Below are positions 5,371 to 7,567 of a DNA stretch of 7,567 nucleotides, one piece after another. Made by a program: the position numbers and the translations under genes. Each line of letters opens with the position of its first letter. The stretch's first letter is position 1. Source of the DNA: Bacillota bacterium. GTDB lineage: Bacteria > Bacillota > Clostridia > Oscillospirales > Ruminococcaceae. A model generated the notes under the pieces. That model did not search any database, was not told where the DNA came from, and saw nothing but the letters and a program-made list of their open reading frames with translations. The stretch lies in assembly GCA_023394255.1 (NCBI GenBank), contig JAEXAZ010000260.1, positions 1 through 7,567 of the forward strand. Reading direction: 5' to 3'.

Positions 5371-6537
5371 GTGTATCAGATTCTGACACTGAATAAGATC
5401 AGCCCATGCGGGCTGGATGTTTTCGATAAAACCAAATACCGCATCGCTGAAGACGGCGTGAACCCGGATGGGATCCTTGTCCGTTCCGCCGCGATGCATG
5501 ACATGACGCTGCCCCAGTCGCTGAAAGCGATTGCCAGGGCGGGAGCGGGCGTCAATAACATCCCAATTGACAAGTGCAGCGAACAGGGGATCGTCGTATT
5601 CAATACGCCCGGCGCGAATGCCAACGCCGTGAAAGAGCTGGTTATCTGCGCTTTGCTGATGAGCGCGCGTAAAATTTACCCCGCAATGGAGTGGACGCAG
5701 ACGCTGAAGGGGCAGGGCGGGGAGGTCCCCAAGCTGGTGGAAAAAGGCAAGTCCCAGTTTGTAGGGCCGGAGCTTTGCGGCAAAAAGCTCGGGGTTATCG
5801 GCCTGGGCGCCATCGGCACCCGGATTGCCAACTTTGCGCGGCACCTCGACATGGAAGTCTGGGGCTATGACCCTTATATGTCGGTGGAGACCGCGTGGAA
5901 CATTTCCCGCGATATCAGGCGCGCGGCTTCTCTGAAGGAAATCTACGAGAACTGCGACTTCATTACGCTGCACCTTCCCTCCACGCCGGAAACGAAGGGC
6001 ATGATTAATTCCCAGTCGATTCAGATGATGAAACACGGCGTCCGTTTGCTGAATTTTGCACGTGGCGATCTGGTCATTAATGAAGACCTGATCGAAGGGC
6101 TGAATGAAAAACAGATCCGCTGCTATTTCACCGATTTCCCCAGTGACGAGCTGCTCGGCCATCCGGGTGTGCTTGCCATACCGCACCTTGGGGCATCCAC
6201 GCCGGAAAGCGAGGACAACTGCGCGAAGATGGCGGCCTCGGAGCTGGTGGATTATCTGGAAAATGGCAACATTAAGAATTCGGTGAATCTGCCCGCGGTT
6301 TCCATGTCGCGCAGCGGCGATATGCGCATTACAATGATCCACAAGAACATCCCGGCAATGATTACCAAGATTGCGACGGAAATTTCAGACAGCGGTGTCA
6401 ATATTGAAAACCTGACCAACAAATCCAAAAAGGATTACGCCTATACGATGGTGGATATCAACGGCACCATCAGTGACAGCGTGATTGCAAAACTGCGCGG
6501 AATCGAAGGCGTTGTCCGCGTCAATATTTATTACTGA
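5371..6537 (+). CDS. serA: D-3-phosphoglycerate dehydrogenase with ACT domain
   Basis: A 388-aa NAD-dependent dehydrogenase catalysing 3-phosphoglycerate to 3-phosphohydroxypyruvate, the entry step of serine synthesis. The substrate-binding half includes 'ARAGAGVNNIPID'. The Rossmann fold has GLGAIG at 144-149. The catalytic Arg is R231 in NFARGDL and the catalytic His is H272 in IPHLGAS. The segment that normally holds the active-site Glu (F-x-x-E-P) reads FPSDE (256-260), so D259 or E260 must serve. A C-terminal ACT domain (about 319-388, starting RITMIHKNIP) suggests feedback by serine. The extra ASB domain of long SerA forms is absent, so this is the short ACT-only type. The start is GTG at 5371 with AAAGGA ending 9 nt upstream; nearby ATGs at 5349 and 5352 are out of frame. 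Confidence 0.96.
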   Translation: MYQILTLNKISPCGLDVFDKTKYRIAEDGVNPDGILVRSAAMHDMTLPQSLKAIARAGAGVNNIPIDKCSEQGIVVFNTPGANANAVKELVICALLMSARKIYPAMEWTQTLKGQGGEVPKLVEKGKSQFVGPELCGKKLGVIGLGAIGTRIANFARHLDMEVWGYDPYMSVETAWNISRDIRRAASLKEIYENCDFITLHLPSTPETKGMINSQSIQMMKHGVRLLNFARGDLVINEDLIEGLNEKQIRCYFTDFPSDELLGHPGVLAIPHLGASTPESEDNCAKMAASELVDYLENGNIKNSVNLPAVSMSRSGDMRITMIHKNIPAMITKIATEISDSGVNIENLTNKSKKDYAYTMVDINGTISDSVIAKLRGIEGVVRVNIYY

Positions 6538-6556
6538 ATCCATTATGCGGTTTTAT

Positions 6557-6596
6557 AAGCCCGCCGCCGTGTTCGAAATACATGGCGGCGGGCTTT
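6557..6596 (+). terminator. Long GC-rich terminator-like hairpin after serA
   Basis: A stem of about 14-15 bp is built on GCCCGCCGCC (6559-6568) and GGCGGCGGGC (6584-6593), extended by GTG/CAT on the loop side. Only a short TTT follows, so termination may rely on the strong stem or be incomplete. It starts 20 bp after the serA stop. Confidence 0.7.
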
Positions 6597-6875
6597 GCGA
6601 TGAAACCCCATAAAGATTCGGATTATTAGAATGAGCTAGATCGGAAGAGATTGAGCGAGATATTAAAAGAACGGGAGAGAACACTTTCAAACGGGAAAGC
6701 GGGCGGCCAAGAGAAGATTGGGAAGGAACCGTTTCCCTGCTTGTGCAGATCTCCTGGTGTATGCTATACTGTATACATGCAGGAAATCCCGCACAGGCGG
6801 ACCTGCCGGCTATGGAATGTACATTGCATACCAATTTGAAAATGCCATATCATATTAGAAAGTGAGGAGCGGAAA
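6597..6875. other. 279-bp non-coding gap before the nfeD-like gene
   Basis: No convincing gene lies here. The short reading frame starting at TTG 6651 runs through the promoter below and has no family resemblance. The gap contains two copies of AACGGGARAG 20 bp apart (6670-6679 and 6690-6699), a 12-base match to a sequencing adapter (6638-6649), and the promoter at 6741-6770. A second, weaker promoter (TTGCAT 6824-6829, TATCAT 6848-6853) would leave a leader of only about 15 nt. Confidence 0.5.
6741..6775 (+). promoter_or_regulatory. Extended -10 promoter of the nfeD-SPFH unit
   Basis: TGC directly before TATACT (6765-6770) makes an extended -10 element, and TTGTGC (6741-6746) stands 18 bp upstream. 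The -10 box forms half of a perfect palindrome, TATAC-T-GTATA (6765-6775), which may be an operator. The predicted start is near 6777, giving a leader of about 100 nt. Confidence 0.5.
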
Positions 6876-7355
6876 ATGACCATTTTAGGGCTTGCAAGCC
6901 CACAGATCGCGGCGGTGCTGTGGCTGTTCCTGGGGGTCCTGTTTGCTGTAGGGGAGGGACTGACGGTCCAGCTGATTGCCATTTGGTTTGCGCTGGGCGC
7001 AGCCGGCGCGGCAATTGTTGCCATGTTCGGTGCCTCGCTTTTGACCCAGTGTGTTGTTTTTCTTGTTCTGTCGGTGGTCTCGCTGGCCGCAACACGTCCC
7101 CTGCTGAAGAGCAAACTGCGTGTCCATAAGGAAAGCACCAACGCCGACCGTGTCATCGGGGCGGTGGGGGTTGTCCGGGAGGCCATTGACAACGACCTCG
7201 CCCAGGGGCGCGTTTCGGTTCTGGGGCTGGACTGGTCGGCCCGCTCGGCCGACGGTTCCCTGATTGAACAGGGAAGCAAGGTCCGGGTGATTGCCATCGA
7301 CGGAGTCAAAGTTATCGTGGAGTGTGTTGTGCGGCAAAATGCCGACACAGAATAA
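6876..7355 (+). CDS. NfeD-like membrane protein with OB-fold domain
   Basis: A 159-aa protein of the short NfeD type. Residues about 12-30, 31-50 and 55-73 form three hydrophobic spans. A C-terminal OB-fold domain (about 88-155) shows the family pattern NADRVIG..G, then 'VSVLGLDWSARS' with the conserved Trp at W120, then a 'GSKVRVIAIDGVKVIVE' strand pair. Family members act with SPFH/stomatin proteins in membrane microdomains. The long ClpP-like protease domain of large NfeD forms is absent. The start ATG has AGGAG 6 nt upstream. The next gene, 15 bp downstream, encodes an SPFH protein, the expected partner and strong support for the call. Confidence 0.88.
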   Translation: MTILGLASPQIAAVLWLFLGVLFAVGEGLTVQLIAIWFALGAAGAAIVAMFGASLLTQCVVFLVLSVVSLAATRPLLKSKLRVHKESTNADRVIGAVGVVREAIDNDLAQGRVSVLGLDWSARSADGSLIEQGSKVRVIAIDGVKVIVECVVRQNADTE

Positions 7356-7370
7356 TGAAGGAGGATATTT

Positions 7371-7567
7371 ATGCCGATCTTAGGAACTTTTCTGCCAATT
7401 TTTCTTCTGGTGATCATCGTTTTGGTGATCGTTGTCAGCAACATCAAAATTGTCCCTCAGGCGAGCGTGTATGTCGTGGAGCGCCTCGGCAGCTACTTTG
7501 CCACATGGGAAACCGGGCTGCACCTGAAGATCCCGTTTTTTGACCGGGTGGCAAAACGGGTCTCAAT
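7371..7567 (+). CDS. SPFH / stomatin-like membrane protein, N-terminus only (partial)
   Basis: The first 65 codons are present and the gene runs off the right edge. An N-terminal hydrophobic span (about residues 6-23) is followed by the start of an SPFH domain: 'IVPQASVYVVERLGSY', then 'TGLHLKIPFFDRV', the typical stomatin/QmcA opening. Such proteins assemble into oligomers that organise membrane microdomains and often modulate proteases or membrane quality control. AAGGAGG (7358-7364) lies 6 nt before the ATG. Together with the upstream NfeD-like gene this forms the widespread nfeD-stomatin operon. Whether it is the stomatin, QmcA or slipin subtype cannot be told from this fragment. Confidence 0.88.
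   Translation, partial: MPILGTFLPIFLLVIIVLVIVVSNIKIVPQASVYVVERLGSYFATWETGLHLKIPFFDRVAKRVS

Noticed and set aside
5266..6342. 358-codon leftward open frame opposite serA
   Set aside because: It is an antisense shadow of serA, with no start signals and no recognisable domain.
6651..6839. Possible 62-aa gene starting TTG at 6651
   Set aside because: It spans the promoter of the nfeD-like gene, its GGAAGAG lies too close to the TTG, and the product resembles nothing known.
1..7567. Mobile element, CRISPR array, tRNA or rRNA
   Set aside because: No transposase, integrase, regularly spaced repeats, terminal inverted repeats or RNA-gene signatures were seen on either strand.

Overview
The window looks like a piece of chromosome from a moderately GC-rich Clostridia-type Firmicute, probably Oscillospiraceae/Ruminococcaceae-like (genus not determinable). 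The reasons are strong AAGGAGG-type ribosome binding sites, several TTG/GTG starts, sigma-A-like promoters in AT-rich gaps between GC-rich genes, a Gram-positive SOS box, a DUF4358-type lipoprotein, and the short ACT-containing clostridial form of SerA next to SerC. No insertion sequence, CRISPR array, tRNA, rRNA or phage gene is visible, and most of the window reads as ordinary chromosome.

Layout. Positions 1-36 hold the first 12 codons of a leftward gene, probably lexA. Its promoter overlaps an 18-bp perfect palindrome that resembles a Firmicute LexA box. Positions 190-330 hold no convincing protein gene. They contain a TATAAT box followed by about 100 nt of hairpin-rich sequence ending in a perfect intrinsic terminator, a candidate small RNA. 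Positions 338-1691 are a leftward two-gene unit: a DUF4358-like lipoprotein, then a DUF1624/HGSNAT-like membrane acyltransferase. Both probably start at TTG, and a terminator-like hairpin lies just inside the second gene.

A divergent rightward unit (1800-3977) encodes a membrane-anchored NERD-like protein that lacks the expected nuclease residues, then a tandem-cassette RbsA/MglA-type ATPase with no permease or binding protein after it. A clear terminator closes this unit. After a 278-bp AT-rich regulatory gap come serC and serA, the first two dedicated steps of L-serine synthesis in metabolic terms (serA acts first, serC second), closed by a long hairpin. The last unit is an NfeD-like membrane protein followed 15 nt later by an SPFH/stomatin-like protein cut off by the window edge, the classic NfeD-stomatin pair.

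Most unusual are the candidate sRNA with alternative CUCAA/UUGAG pairings, the pairing of a catalytically altered NERD-like protein with an orphan sugar-type ABC ATPase, and the inverted repeats over the two possible serC promoters. None of these amounts to a proven new system. All calls come from reading the sequence without database searches.
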